Assembly (NCBI GenBank): GCA_963277665.1
Contig: OY728133.1
Span: forward strand, 393,589,962-393,653,961
Origin: Viscum album
Lineage: Eukaryota; Streptophyta; Magnoliopsida; Santalales; Viscaceae
Direction: 5' to 3'
DNA length: 64,000 nucleotides
In this document: positions 24,480 to 35,412 of the stretch, piece after piece
Layout: each line of letters opens with the position of its first letter
Numbering within the stretch: the first letter of the stretch is position 1
Program-made: the position numbers and the translations under genes
Notes under the pieces: generated by a model
Database searches by the model: none
Seen by the model: only the letters and a program-made list of their open reading frames with translations
Told to the model about the DNA's origin: nothing

Positions 24480-24700
24480 ATGTTGTCTAGTAATAATATC
24501 ATAATTTACATTATGATAATACTTTACTTACGAGGTGTGATTCCAAGAATTGGAACAAATAATTGCATTTAATTTCTTCTTAGTGGCCTTAGAAGCTACA
24601 ACATACTCAGTATTTATAGGTATGGCTAACACTATCTTATATGATCTTGTCTCTCTCATCACCTTAACCTAATTATGATGCTAGATCACATGGATCTAAG
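24480..24700 (-). pseudogene. Copia RNase H C-terminal relic in family A copy 1
   Basis: On the minus strand the peptide IVLAIPINTEYVVASKATKK matches the conserved copia RNase H block usually written ALSTTEAEYVAASKA-KEA. It is followed leftward by broken sequence that would be the polyprotein C-terminus before the PPT. The catalytic Glu of TEAEY appears as the E of NTEY. Flanking frames hold stops. It is the best evidence that family A is Ty1/copia rather than gypsy. Confidence 0.6.
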
Positions 24701-27700
24701 GAAGACTAGTTTGTGTACCCTGAAAAAAATTATCCTTTCTTCTCCACTTACCAGGTACATATCTTATGTACTTGATAAAGTACAATCAGATAGTATTAAC
24801 TACTTCCCTTGCATTGTTCCTGAATATAATTGGTATTTTCCTACTATAAATTATTCTTGGAAATATCAGTTCTTGTACATAATATGTTATACATAATTAA
24901 TCCATCACTAAAGTGTATTGAATTTATCTCACCATGTTAATCTCCTCCCATGTTATGGACATGTCAACTTGGAGAGATTATTCCATGTGACATTGGTAAC
25001 AATTCTTCTATTGAATTGTTTTATCTTGTATTTCTCAATACCATGTCACTATATGTATGACTGACTAGGTCCAAGAAACCTCTAGATCTACCTCAGTAGA
25101 TCCTATTCCCTAGAACTTAGGTTTCTACATTAATTCAATCACTAGAGAATAAATTTCATCTGGGTCTTAACTAACTTGAATACTAATCTATTTTCTATAT
25201 GTTTTCAAACATATTTTACTTGGAAAACTTTAGATCTCACACTAACCTTTGGTAGATACATGGAAAACATTTATTGAAAATTTATATTCTATGATCCCAT
25301 TGCTTACTTCAATCCTAGACCATATTTTAGTAACTTACAACCTTTATTAGCATTTTGTGATGTGACCATCCCTTTCTGGTTGTGTCGTATAGATACCTTC
25401 CATGATTGAGTGTCATGATGACCAATTCCTAATAATATTATCATATAAATTAGCTATGATAAGTAAAAGTTTAATGGATTTAGGCATAACGACCCGGTAT
25501 TACCAATCAAGCCTTATTGGTACCACACTTGTACCATTGATATATCAAATCACTTGAATACTCACTGTAATATTAAAAATTACAGGGCCCTTTTCAATAT
25601 GATACATGGAAAACATTATTGAATTTTAGTTGGTATTGTCTATATTAGCTAATTTTCATATACTGCTTTCTTGTTGGACTTTTTATTCTTACTGAATAAA
25701 GTATCACCGACTGCGATGAATTCAAAAACAATCACCATGGTTTTATCCTTCCTATGAATTATGTGACTCTGGAACATACTATGTTCTACATGAACTTGTG
25801 GAACTAGTTCATATGTCAACTATTTGTGCATATTTATAATTGGATAAACTCAAGTCAACCTTGATCCCACTATCTATAGTAGAGATGTGAACCCCTTTTA
25901 TAGAAAGTAAGTCTATCACTTGACTACCAATTTTCTATCTTAGGGATTTATTTAATATCCTAAGAAACTGTTAGTATAATTACTTAGATGCACCATATGT
26001 TTAGATTGATGCATGTTTGTTTATATCTTAACAAACTATTTGCATTTAGAAACATGTCTTATGAAATTATAGATTTCCGTCATACTTTGACTTATATGAT
26101 ATCCATTTTTCATTTTAGTTGACATAAGGTTATGGGATATCATCATTATTTTTAAAGCACATCCTTAAATATAATGGAATTTACTACATGTTGTAACATT
26201 GATAATCCTTACATCATAACCTTGATGTATAAAAAGTGAGTTTAGGAATTACTCCATGCTAAATTTTTATGATCAATGTTAATATTTAAGACTTCATCAT
26301 TGATACTCCTCATTAACATCAATATCATGATATTGATAAGATAATATGTGTTTATTAATTGATCTACTCTACATTATCATGATTGATGATTGCATATTCA
26401 AGTTATTCTTCGACATGCCGGCTCAAAGAAACTCATATCTTCTAACCATGCACTTACTTCACTTTACCATTCCTAAATTACTTAAAGGAATCTTATAAAG
26501 TATATATACCTCTATCTTATGATTGGAATATTTCATGCTCTCTTGCTGAACTAATTCCAAAAGCTTTGTGGCATACCATTATTTATAAAGGTTTCTTTGT
26601 CCAAACTAAAGACGTCAATGATACCAAAAGTTGTTTATCTATTCTGAGCTTAAATACCATACTAGGTATATTCTTGACGTCCACTTTTAGTGTTGCTTGA
26701 CAAAGAATTATCCTACCACAATAAGGTATAAGTCTTACTTTTTATATTCATCTGTTATTTCCTATGATTCATGTATCACTGAACTATTGATTGAGTATTA
26801 AATACAAAAAATAACATTCATTCCAGAACCTAGAATAATGTCTCCTTATTTCCAAAGAGCATGTGAGATAAATGTTTTTTTTATACTCAACAACTTGTTC
26901 AAGTAGAATCAATTGCTTGGAAATAAAGAAGTCATGTACTTCTCACCACTGACCTAGGTATCACCCTTTCTTTTCCACTTGGAGAATACACCTAACTTCT
27001 AGTAATATTTCTATACTCTCGTGGTTACTATATTCAACACACATATATGTTCGACATATAATATTAAATACCCAAGAAGTAAAACTGAAACATTACATTT
27101 TACTTTGATTAATAAACTTGAAGAAGTGGTAACTTCTTTAATTCAGTTAATTTCATTTACACTTCCATAGTTTTATTTCATAATTTGTAATGAAAATAAC
27201 CTCATATTAATACCTCTTTCAAAGAAGGATGTTGTAAATTTTCCCTTGGAATTATAGGCCATAGGTTTTTTTCCTTTGCCTTTCAATTTTTTCACTACAA
27301 TAAGTAAAGTTTTATCTATCTTTTATATTCTTATTTACTTGGCGATCCTTAACTAAAATGGTAATGAAGCATTAACTCAATAATTTTTCATTTTATAATC
27401 TTAAAATGAGACCTGAGTAAAGGGGTGAAATGATATTAGAATAGGATGTATTGAAAGATCATAATCCGCCTTTCAATTTATACAGATCTAGTGTAACCAT
27501 TACATATTCATATCATTTATTTTCTTTCTACATGAAAACCAGTCAGAGATGAGACTTTATATTATCATCGATATCCTGATGTAGTGACTGCAACTAACAC
27601 TAGACGTTTATGAAATCATAATTACATAACCATCATATGCTTTGTCCATTAGTATGTTGTAAGAAACTTCACCCTCGCTTCCTGAGGTAACATAACAAGT

Positions 27701-27868
27701 GTTGGGGATAATGTAACCTTGAGTTTCCTATATCATAGTAATATGCAAAATCACCCATACTACTTTTGGATACTCGTTCCAATGAGTAAATTTACTTTGT
27801 CTATTATTTATCATAGTTTTTAAACTTGTGGCATAACTTTCCATTTTTTCATAAAAATAAATTTTAGC
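24701..27868 (-). other. Decayed interior of family A copy 1
   Basis: About 3.2 kb of AT-rich interior between the RNase H relic and the gypsy insertion site. It is homologous to copy 5 (15,986-16,890), to copy 3 (13,112-14,466 inverted) and to window positions 1-700. No ORF longer than ~73 codons exists and I could not recognise RT, integrase or gag motifs. The segment may be an old pol region mutated past recognition or non-coding interior of a LARD-like element. Confidence 0.6.
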
Positions 27869-27873
27869 AGATA

Positions 27874-30664
27874 TATAACAACCCAAACTTTTCTTACATT
27901 ACTATTACATCATTTTAAAGATAAACAATATAATAGTATTACACATAGAGGATCCAATAGTTTAGTGTCTTGGGAAAACTAGGACCATACATAACAATTT
28001 CAACATCAAGCATAAACATTTATTTAATTCCTTCTTCTCTAGCTTCTTATTGGCACTTGACCTCTCCTTAGTACATGTAGTCACCTGAGGATATACATCA
28101 AAAGGGGTGAGCTAAAAGCCCAGTAATAGGATATATAATAACAATATAACAATGGGTGATCATAATCATAACATAGGCAAAAGATCACGAACATGACATG
28201 AATCATTAATAAAAAACTTCAAATGTGGCAATGCATAAAAATGAAACATCATGTCTTAGTGGTTAACTACCACACATAATTGTGAAAAAAGCTATAATAT
28301 TGTTCACACATCATTTAACATTTAATCATGAGATTAATTACTTTACCCAATGCATTGGAGTGCTGTATAATTCTAGGCGCACCCATCACATTCAAACATT
28401 CATATTGCACTATATAATTTCGGGCGCACCCGTCACATCATAACATTATCATTTATCATGCATGCCACAATGAAAATATATCAAAAATGAACATAACTAA
28501 CCCATGAAAAATAAATGGTTTCATCTCATAAGAACACATTCATAAAAATTGGGTTCCCAAAAGAAAGAGAGAATAACATACATGTTACAAGAACTGTAAA
28601 CCTTGAATGAGAAGTAAAAGGTGTGTTCTTAAAACAAGAATTCTTTTGGAAAACATTTTGTTTGACATAAACTTCAGTAAGAAACATTTATATCCCATAA
28701 AAATAAATACAATGATGAAAAAATGATTTTTAAGGAGTGAACATACCAAATATGGAGTGAAATAGGGAGAACCCGAAGAAAGAAAACTGGGTTCGAGATT
28801 TTCCCCTTACCTTGTATCCGAACGCTTTCTTCACTTTAATGTCCCGTATAACCACATTATATTCAATAATTAACAATTAAAGAACCTTGTGTACATGAAT
28901 ATGGTTAATTATGGTTTAATTAAGTTATTTTATGTGACTTTGGACGAGTTATAGAGTTTAAAAACATTGTTCGGGAATGTTTATTTTTATGGTTTTTCTT
29001 GAGCGGTTTACTTGTATTCATAAATTAAAGTTCGTGTAGAACATGGGTAAACATACAGAACTGATATTACATGTTATTAATTATATTACAGGAGTTTAAA
29101 TGATCTTATAATTGATTATATTATATACCATGTGGAGGAATCATTATATAATAATTAAATGATGATTGTTTGAGTTATTTTGGGCAGTTTTTCGACCACA
29201 ACAAACTTGTTTTGATTAATAATTTAGTAATATGTACATAAGTTAGTTCCAGAACTTTAAATAAGAAATAATACATATAAAATATTTTGGTTCAACCATA
29301 AAAATGGTTTCATGACCAGATCTTAAAGTAAAAATGGAAAAAGAAAACATGTCATTCTTGAAGGTGATAAATTAACACCTCACAAACAACGTTTTATTTT
29401 ATAAAATAAAAGAAAGAGGAGAAAGGGGTTGGATGGTATAATATCCCATTAGTATCATAAAATCATAGTATATGTATGATACTGGAATTACCATACCATT
29501 TGGATGAATATAGGTGTATATAGAATAAGAAAAGAACTTGAAATTGAAAGGAAATTAAAGGAAAAGAGGGAGAGAAATTACCACTTGAATCTTTCTCTTG
29601 AGATCCTCCTTAAGGGGCCTAGGCTTGGTCTTTTGATGAGACCATAAGCTCTTGGATGTGGGGTAGGGGATAGGGAAGATTCTTGGGTAGAGTTTAGACA
29701 AGGCTTGAAGCTTGAAAGGTGTGAGGAAATGAGGTTGTGAAGGGTGGTATTTATAGTGGAGGGGAGAGAAGTTTTCTCAATATAAAATTCATTAGTTTAT
29801 TATTTCCCCACAAGACAAGGAATAGTGAGTCTTCCATGAACAGTAATAGTAAAGAGGGCATGTGAGTTCGAGATTTTAGTGCTTACATCACTAGTGATGT
29901 CATGAATAGTGGGTTTAAATTATAATGTATTTATACGGTAAATTAATGTATTTTACTATTCACCAAAAATTAAAGTATTTCAGAAAAATCCCAAAAATTC
30001 ACCCCAACCATTTTTCAACGTGTAGAATCAAAAAATGAATTCCATTTTTCAAAAATAATTTTCTAATTATGATTAATTTAATATTTAATTAAAATCATAA
30101 TTTACTTGAAAAATACAGTTTTTAAAATTAAAACTGATTTTATAATGATTTCAAAAATTACGTAGGGTCTTATAAAATTATCTAAAAACTAGAAGATATA
30201 ATTTTTTTAATTTATGAACACATTTTAAGAAAATTTATTTTCTTTTAAATTAACTAATTAATTATAATTAATTATTTATGACTTAGAAAAATACCAAAAC
30301 ATTTACTATGGTCAAATTGTCACTTTCTAAGATGCCTAAATTTTATTTAATTATTTATGGGTAAGGTTACTCTTATTTTGGAATATTTACTATTCATAAG
30401 TGTCATACTACTATTCATACGGTTTGTTACTATTCATAAGGGTATGTTACTATTCACTAAAAATTAAGTTTTTCTTATTGGAACCCAAATAACATACTGA
30501 TTGCAACTGTCTATGTCAGGTTTTCAAAATTCCAAACACAGAAGTGAAAAAATTATGTTTAAAGGACACTTAGCACTTATTAGTTCATTATGTTGTGTTT
30601 TCATGTGATTTTATGACATACTTATATGAAGGGAATTTCCAATGAAAAACTTTGGGTCGTTACA
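27874..30664 (-). repeat. 3' LTR of the gypsy chromovirus
   Basis: 2,791 bp, paired with 35413-38170. On its own strand it begins TGTAACGACCCAAAG. A TATA box (minus TATAAATA) lies at 29748-29755. The last bases on its own strand read GGTTGTTATA, where CA would be expected. Confidence 0.95.
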
Positions 30665-30680
30665 TTATTCCACCCTTATG
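30665..30680 (-). promoter_or_regulatory. Polypurine tract of the gypsy chromovirus
   Basis: The minus strand reads ATAAGGGTGGAATAA immediately before the 3' LTR start TGTAACGACCC. It is a purine-rich stretch at the position expected for second-strand priming. Confidence 0.7.
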
Positions 30681-30704
30681 AAATTTCACCCTCAAAATTT
30701 TGTT

Positions 30705-31402
30705 TTACACAAACAGGTGAGGGTAATTCTCCTTCATCGCCTCCTCTGGTTCCCAAGTAGCTTCTTTAAACTTATGGTTCCTCCAAAACACTTTGAAAAG
30801 GTGGGTTTTCTTGTTGCGTAGAACCTTATCTCTTTGATCCAGAATCTTTATTGGCTGCTCCTCATAAGAGAGATCATCTTCTAGCTGTACCACCTCTGAT
30901 TTTAGTACATGTGTGGGGTCTGGTGTGTACTTCTTCAAGAGTGATACGTGAAACAAATCATGAACTTGAGATATATTCTATGGAAGTGAAAGCCGATAGG
31001 CCACAACTCCTATGCGGTCAAGGATCTCAAAGGGGCCAATGTACCTTGGGCTTAGCTTCCCTTTCTTTCCAAATTGCATGACTCTTTTCCATGGTGATAT
31101 TCGAAGGAAGACTTTATCTCCAACATTGAACTCTAAGTCCCTTCGACGGTTGTAAGCATAGCTCTTTTTCTGACTCTGAGCAGCTTTGATGTGTTTCTAG
31201 ATGACTTGAACCTTCTCTGTCATCTCTTACACAAGATCGGGTCCAAGTAGCTTTCTTTTTCCAACTTTATCCTAACAGGTTGGAGTTCTACATCACTTTC
31301 CAAACAGAGCTTCATATGGAGCCATATGAATACTTGAGTGGAAGCTATTGTTGTATGAGAACTCAATCAATGTGAGATATTGATCCTATCCACCTTTTAA
31401 TT
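30705..31402 (-). pseudogene. Integrase C-terminus and chromodomain of the gypsy chromovirus
   Basis: Right to left on the minus strand this covers the C-terminal integrase region and then, in an open stretch 30705-30956, FHVSLLKKYTPDPTHVL, YEEQPIKILDQRDKVLR and the chromodomain-like block KVFWRNHKFKEATWEPEE ending NYPHLFV. In chromoviruses this domain binds histone marks and directs integration to heterochromatin. It lies in a different frame from the upstream gag-pol frame, so a frameshift occurred between ~30,957 and 31,403. Several in-frame stops also break 30,957-31,400. The aromatic cage is only partly evident. Confidence 0.9.
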
Positions 31403-32206
31403 CTAGAGAGAAGGCTCTAGCATATCTTCAAGCATCTGAATAGTCCTTTCAGATTGGCCATTGGTTTGGGGGTGATAGGCCATGTTGAAATTTAATTCAG
31501 TACTCAAATCATGTTGAAGGCTCCTCCAGAATTTAGATGTGAACCTTGGATCACGGTCCAAGACAATTGAGAGTGGAACACCATGCAGTCTCACCACTTC
31601 CTTCACATATAACTTTGCAAGTTGTTCAAGCGAGAGGTCTTCCCAAATAGTGATAAAATGGAAAGTCTTGGTGGGTCGTTCAACCATAACCCATATTGCA
31701 TTATTTCCCTTCGACATCTTCGAGAGACCCGTGACAAAGTCCATAGTAACATTCTATCATTTCCACATGGGTATAGGAAATGGCTGCATCAACCCTTTGG
31801 ACTTTTGTCACTCTGCTTTAACTTGCTGACATACCAAGCACCTTGATATATATTCCACAATCTCCTTCTTCATGTTATCCCATCAGAAGTGTTTTAGGAG
31901 ATCATAGTACATCTTGGTACTCCTAGGATGGATAGAGAATGTTGATCTATGTGCATTGTCCAATAGCTCCTTCTTTATCCTGGGTGATGAAGGCACACAA
32001 AGCTGCATTCTAAACCGAATCACACCATCATCGTCGATATGGAACTCTTGCAACTTCCTTTCCTTTACTGCATTCACCCTCTTTTGTATCTCCATGTCAT
32101 CCCTTTGTGCTTCCTTAATCTTCTCTTGGATGTATGGTTGCGCAATAATTTGGGCAAGGTAGGATGTATACCCTGCCCTTATGATTTCTAAATCCATCCT
32201 TTTCAT
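31403..32206 (-). pseudogene. Integrase core of the gypsy chromovirus
   Basis: N-terminal zinc-binding HHCC is visible: H and H in AHRSTFSIHPRS, then CLVC after ISR. The catalytic core shows MDFVTGL (first Asp), VLDRDPRFTSKFW (second Asp) and HPQTNGQSERTIQ (Glu), so the D,D,E triad residues are all present. Stops interrupt it: a TGA in LLKHF*WDNM, where WW is usual, and two stops just upstream of MDFVTGL. It is in the same frame as gag, so the whole stretch from gag to integrase shares one frame. Confidence 0.93.
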
Positions 32207-32234
32207 ATCTAAGAAGATATGGTCTTTCTCAATC

Positions 32235-32746
32235 TATAACATGGATAGAGTAGCAGGTTCTTTTCTGCTTAGAGCATTAGCTACCTTGTTCGCCTTTCCA
32301 GGATGATAGTGAATGGAGCAATCGTAATCCTTGATTAGCTCTAACCATCTCCTTTGACGCATGTTGAGATCCTTTTGTGTGAATATATACTTTAGGCTCT
32401 TGTGGTCGGTGTATATTTCACACTTCTTGCCATAAAGGTAGTGCCGCTAGATTTTTAAGGAAAAAATCACGGCTGCCAGTTATAGATCATGCGTTGGGTA
32501 GTTCTGCTCATGGATCTTCAGTTGTCGTGAGGCATAGGCTATCACATTATCATTTTGCATGAGTACACGACCCAAGCCTTTCTTTGAAGCATCACTGTAT
32601 ATCACAAAACTTGATCCACTTTTCGGTAGTGTGAGTATAGGTGTAGTGATCATCCTTCTCTTTATATCCTTGAAGCTTCCCTCACATTCTTCTGTCCAGA
32701 CACACTTTACCCCTTTCCTTGTTAACTTAGTTAGCGAGCTTGACAA
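32235..32746 (-). pseudogene. RNase H of the gypsy chromovirus
   Basis: The segment [18 protein letters not shown], then [20 protein letters not shown], then [11 protein letters not shown] and [17 protein letters not shown] follow in the order seen in plant gypsy elements. The catalytic Asp of SDAS and of TDHKSL are present. A stop follows THDL and another lies a few codons on. In frame with RT on its right. Confidence 0.92.
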
Positions 32747-33424
32747 TCATGAGAAGTTTCTCATAAAATGTTGGTAATACCCAACTAATCCAAGAAAAAT
32801 ATGGATTTCTATGACACTAGAGGGTTTGGTCCATTCCTCATTCGCCTTTGTTTTTGAAGGATCCACATAAATTCTCTCACTTGTGATCACATGTCCCAAG
32901 AACGTGACTTGCTTCATCCAAAAGTCACACTTTCTGAACTTGGCGTACAAATTCTCATTTCTCAATGTTGCCAACACAAGTCTTAGATGTTCTTCATGTC
33001 CCTCCTTGATCTTGGAGTAGATGAGAATATCATCAATAAACACTACCACAAATTTGTTGAGGTAATGTCTAAAGACTCTATTCATAAAATCCATGAATAT
33101 TACAGGGGCATTAGTAAGTCCGAAGGGTATCACCAGAAACTCATAGTGCCCATACCTTGTACGGAAGGTAGTCTTCTGAATATATTACTTCTTCACCTTT
33201 AGCTGATGATATCCATAACGAAGATCCACCTTTGAGAAGTATTGAGATCCTCTTAACTGATCAAACAATTCATCAATCCTTGGAAGAGGATACTTTTTCT
33301 TTATGGTGATCTTGTTGAGTTCTCGATAATTGATACACAGCCGCATTGTTCCATCCCCATTCTCCACAAAGAGCACTAGTGCACCCCAAGGTGATGCACT
33401 AGGGCATATGAACCCTTTGTCCAA
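32747..33424 (-). pseudogene. Reverse transcriptase of the gypsy chromovirus
   Basis: Motifs in order: [60 protein letters not shown] (first catalytic Asp), [17 protein letters not shown], and [13 protein letters not shown], the FIDD catalytic box. The thumb region with [17 protein letters not shown] follows. A stop after KVKK (33185-33187) breaks it in the middle and another follows RNFS at 32747. All catalytic aspartates are intact, so the loss of function comes from nonsense codons. Confidence 0.94.
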
Positions 33425-33436
33425 ATTCTCTTGTAG

Positions 33437-34070
33437 CTACTTCTTTAACTCCTCCAGTTTGATAGGATCCATCCTATAAGGACACTTTGAGATAGGAGTA
33501 GCTCTGGGTATGAGTTCTATTGAGAACTCTACCTCACAATCCGGGGGAATTCCGGGTAACTCTTTGGGAAATACATCATCGTATTCCCTCATGATGGGCA
33601 TTTCCGCAAGGCTGGCACTTTCCTTCAACTCAACCATTTGGGAGAGGTATGATTCTTCATAAGGAATCAACACCCACACCATTGAATTATTTTTCAAAGG
33701 AGATTCATGATCTTCCTTGAATTTGTAGAGGATCATGGGATGGTTCGGAATATGAAAAGATATTTCCTTTTCCCGACAGTTGATACATGATCTATATAAC
33801 GAGAGCCAATCCATTCCCATTATAGCATCGAATTCCACCAAGGGAAGTATTACGAGATTCACTGGAAGAATCTTCCCACATACACCAATAGAAGAAGAGT
33901 CAAACACTTGGGTTGCAATGATTGCACCACTTGGTGTTTTTAGAGATATCTCTAATTCAAGGTTTCAGGGCTTCAATTCTATATTTCTAGAAAACTTACA
34001 AGATATGAAGGAATGCATAGAACCAGAATCAAATAAGACCTTTTCCATTATTGAGTGAATAGGAAGTATA
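33437..34070 (-). pseudogene. Aspartic protease and linker of the gypsy chromovirus
   Basis: VLFDSGSMHSFIS at ~34,020-34,060 is the retropepsin-like active site (DSG followed by HSFIS). It continues through LVEFDAIMGMDWLSLY, the usual second protease landmark, to the pre-RT region VFPKELPGIPPDCEVEFSI. A stop lies in the first third (after ELKP) and another at the end (33437-33439), where LKK*LQENL probably derives from CAG to TAG. Same frame as gag and RT. Confidence 0.92.
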
Positions 34071-34179
34071 CCTTGTACAACTTCATTATCATGCTCTACT
34101 TCTGTAGTAGTGATGGCATAAGTCTTCCCTTGTTCCTTTGGCTTTGCTGGCTATTGACACTGATTACCCTCGAGAACTC

Positions 34180-35200
34180 GAGGTTTAGTGCACATGCTTG
34201 CATAGTGCCCTAGATCCCTATAGTTGTAGCATTGAACCATGGGTGGTTCTATTCTTTCTTCCACCACATTATTCTTCCTTTTCATGTCATTTCAACACTC
34301 TTGTGCATTGTGTCCTTCTTTCCCACACTTAAAGCACTTCCCCATCCCTTTGTGGCAGTTCCCATGGTGAAACTTCCCACATTCTTGGCATGTGGGTCAT
34401 TGAGTTTTCTTTCCACCTTTACCATTAGATCCTTCGTCTTGAAACTCCATCTTTCTTTTCTTATCACCATTGCCGTGAGATCATTCTCCAAACTTCATCT
34501 CCACTTTGAGAGCACACCTAACAACTTCTTCATAACTCCCAAAGTCTCGAATTTCAAGAGCCTTTCGAAGGCTTGGTTTTAATCCACTAAATAATTTATC
34601 AATTTTTCTATCATTGTTGATAACAAAACTCAAAGTGTACCTTCCAAGCCTTGTGAAATTCGCTTCATATATTGTGATAGATTCTCCTTCTTTTTTCTTG
34701 AGCTCTATAAATTCTCTCTCCATCTTTTCACGAAGAGTTCTTGAGAAATACTTGTTAAGAAACATTATCTTAAAGTATTCCCATTCTATATCTTCAATCT
34801 CCTCCCTTGTCTTGGTGTTCTTAATCAAAGTCCACCATTGATCAGACTCTCCATCTAGTCGATAAACGGCTAGAGTCACCTTCTCCATCTCAGAACAATG
34901 AAGCATAGAAAAGATCTTCTCCATGGAGTTGACCCACTACTTTGAAACTAGTGGATTGGAAGATCCACTAAACGTCAGTGGTCGTTGCCTCATAAAACAT
35001 TCAATAACCAGTTGATCACTCTTTAGTGAAGGAGGACGTTCCCCATTATTATGGTTATTGTTCATAACCTGAGATAGTTGGGTAAGAATCGCCATGAAGT
35101 TATGAACTTCACCTCCCAAATCATTGGGGATGTCATTCAGGCAATTGTTGCATTGGCCCTCGCATGAGTTGTTGGCCTGGTTTCTCATGGTTCCCACCAT
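34180..35200 (-). pseudogene. Gag of the gypsy chromovirus, with zinc knuckles
   Basis: The frame starts MVGTMRNQANN at 35200. The retrotransposon gag domain (34481-34924) shows WWTLIK, IEWEYFKIMFLNKYFSRTL, EFIELKKKEGESITIYEANF and FSGLKPSLRKAL. Downstream, same frame, come CQECGKFHHGNC (~34,360-34,390), CFKCGKEGHNAQEC (~34,290-34,335) and CYNYRDLGHYASMC (~34,190-34,231). The middle one is a canonical CX2CX4HX4C knuckle. The first is spaced CX2CX3HX3C in what I read. The third has Tyr where its second Cys should be. Stops at 34937, 34481 and ~34,287 break the protein without shifting the frame. Confidence 0.9.
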
Positions 35201-35399
35201 TTTCTAAAATAGAAAAGGTTAGAAAAAAACATAAGTCAACAAGTCATGAATTACTTATTAATTTAAACAATTTATAATAAAATCACAACATATGGGATCC
35301 CAATGTAAATATTCTTGTGTGCATATTTGTACTTAGACTCATGCTAGAGGTTTTCTCTACGGTTCACTAATCCTAATTCCCAAATTAACTAAACCTTGC

Positions 35400-35410
35400 C
35401 TCTGATACCA
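35400..35410 (-). promoter_or_regulatory. Primer binding site of the gypsy chromovirus
   Basis: The minus strand reads TGGTATCAGAG two bases after the 5' LTR. It is the standard plant initiator-Met tRNA PBS and sets the direction of the element. Confidence 0.92.
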
Positions 35411-35412
35411 AC

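Noticed and set aside
30851..31081. Plus-strand ORFs across the chromovirus pol region
   Set aside because: All conserved motifs (RT FIDD, RNase H, integrase D,D,E, chromodomain) read on the minus strand.
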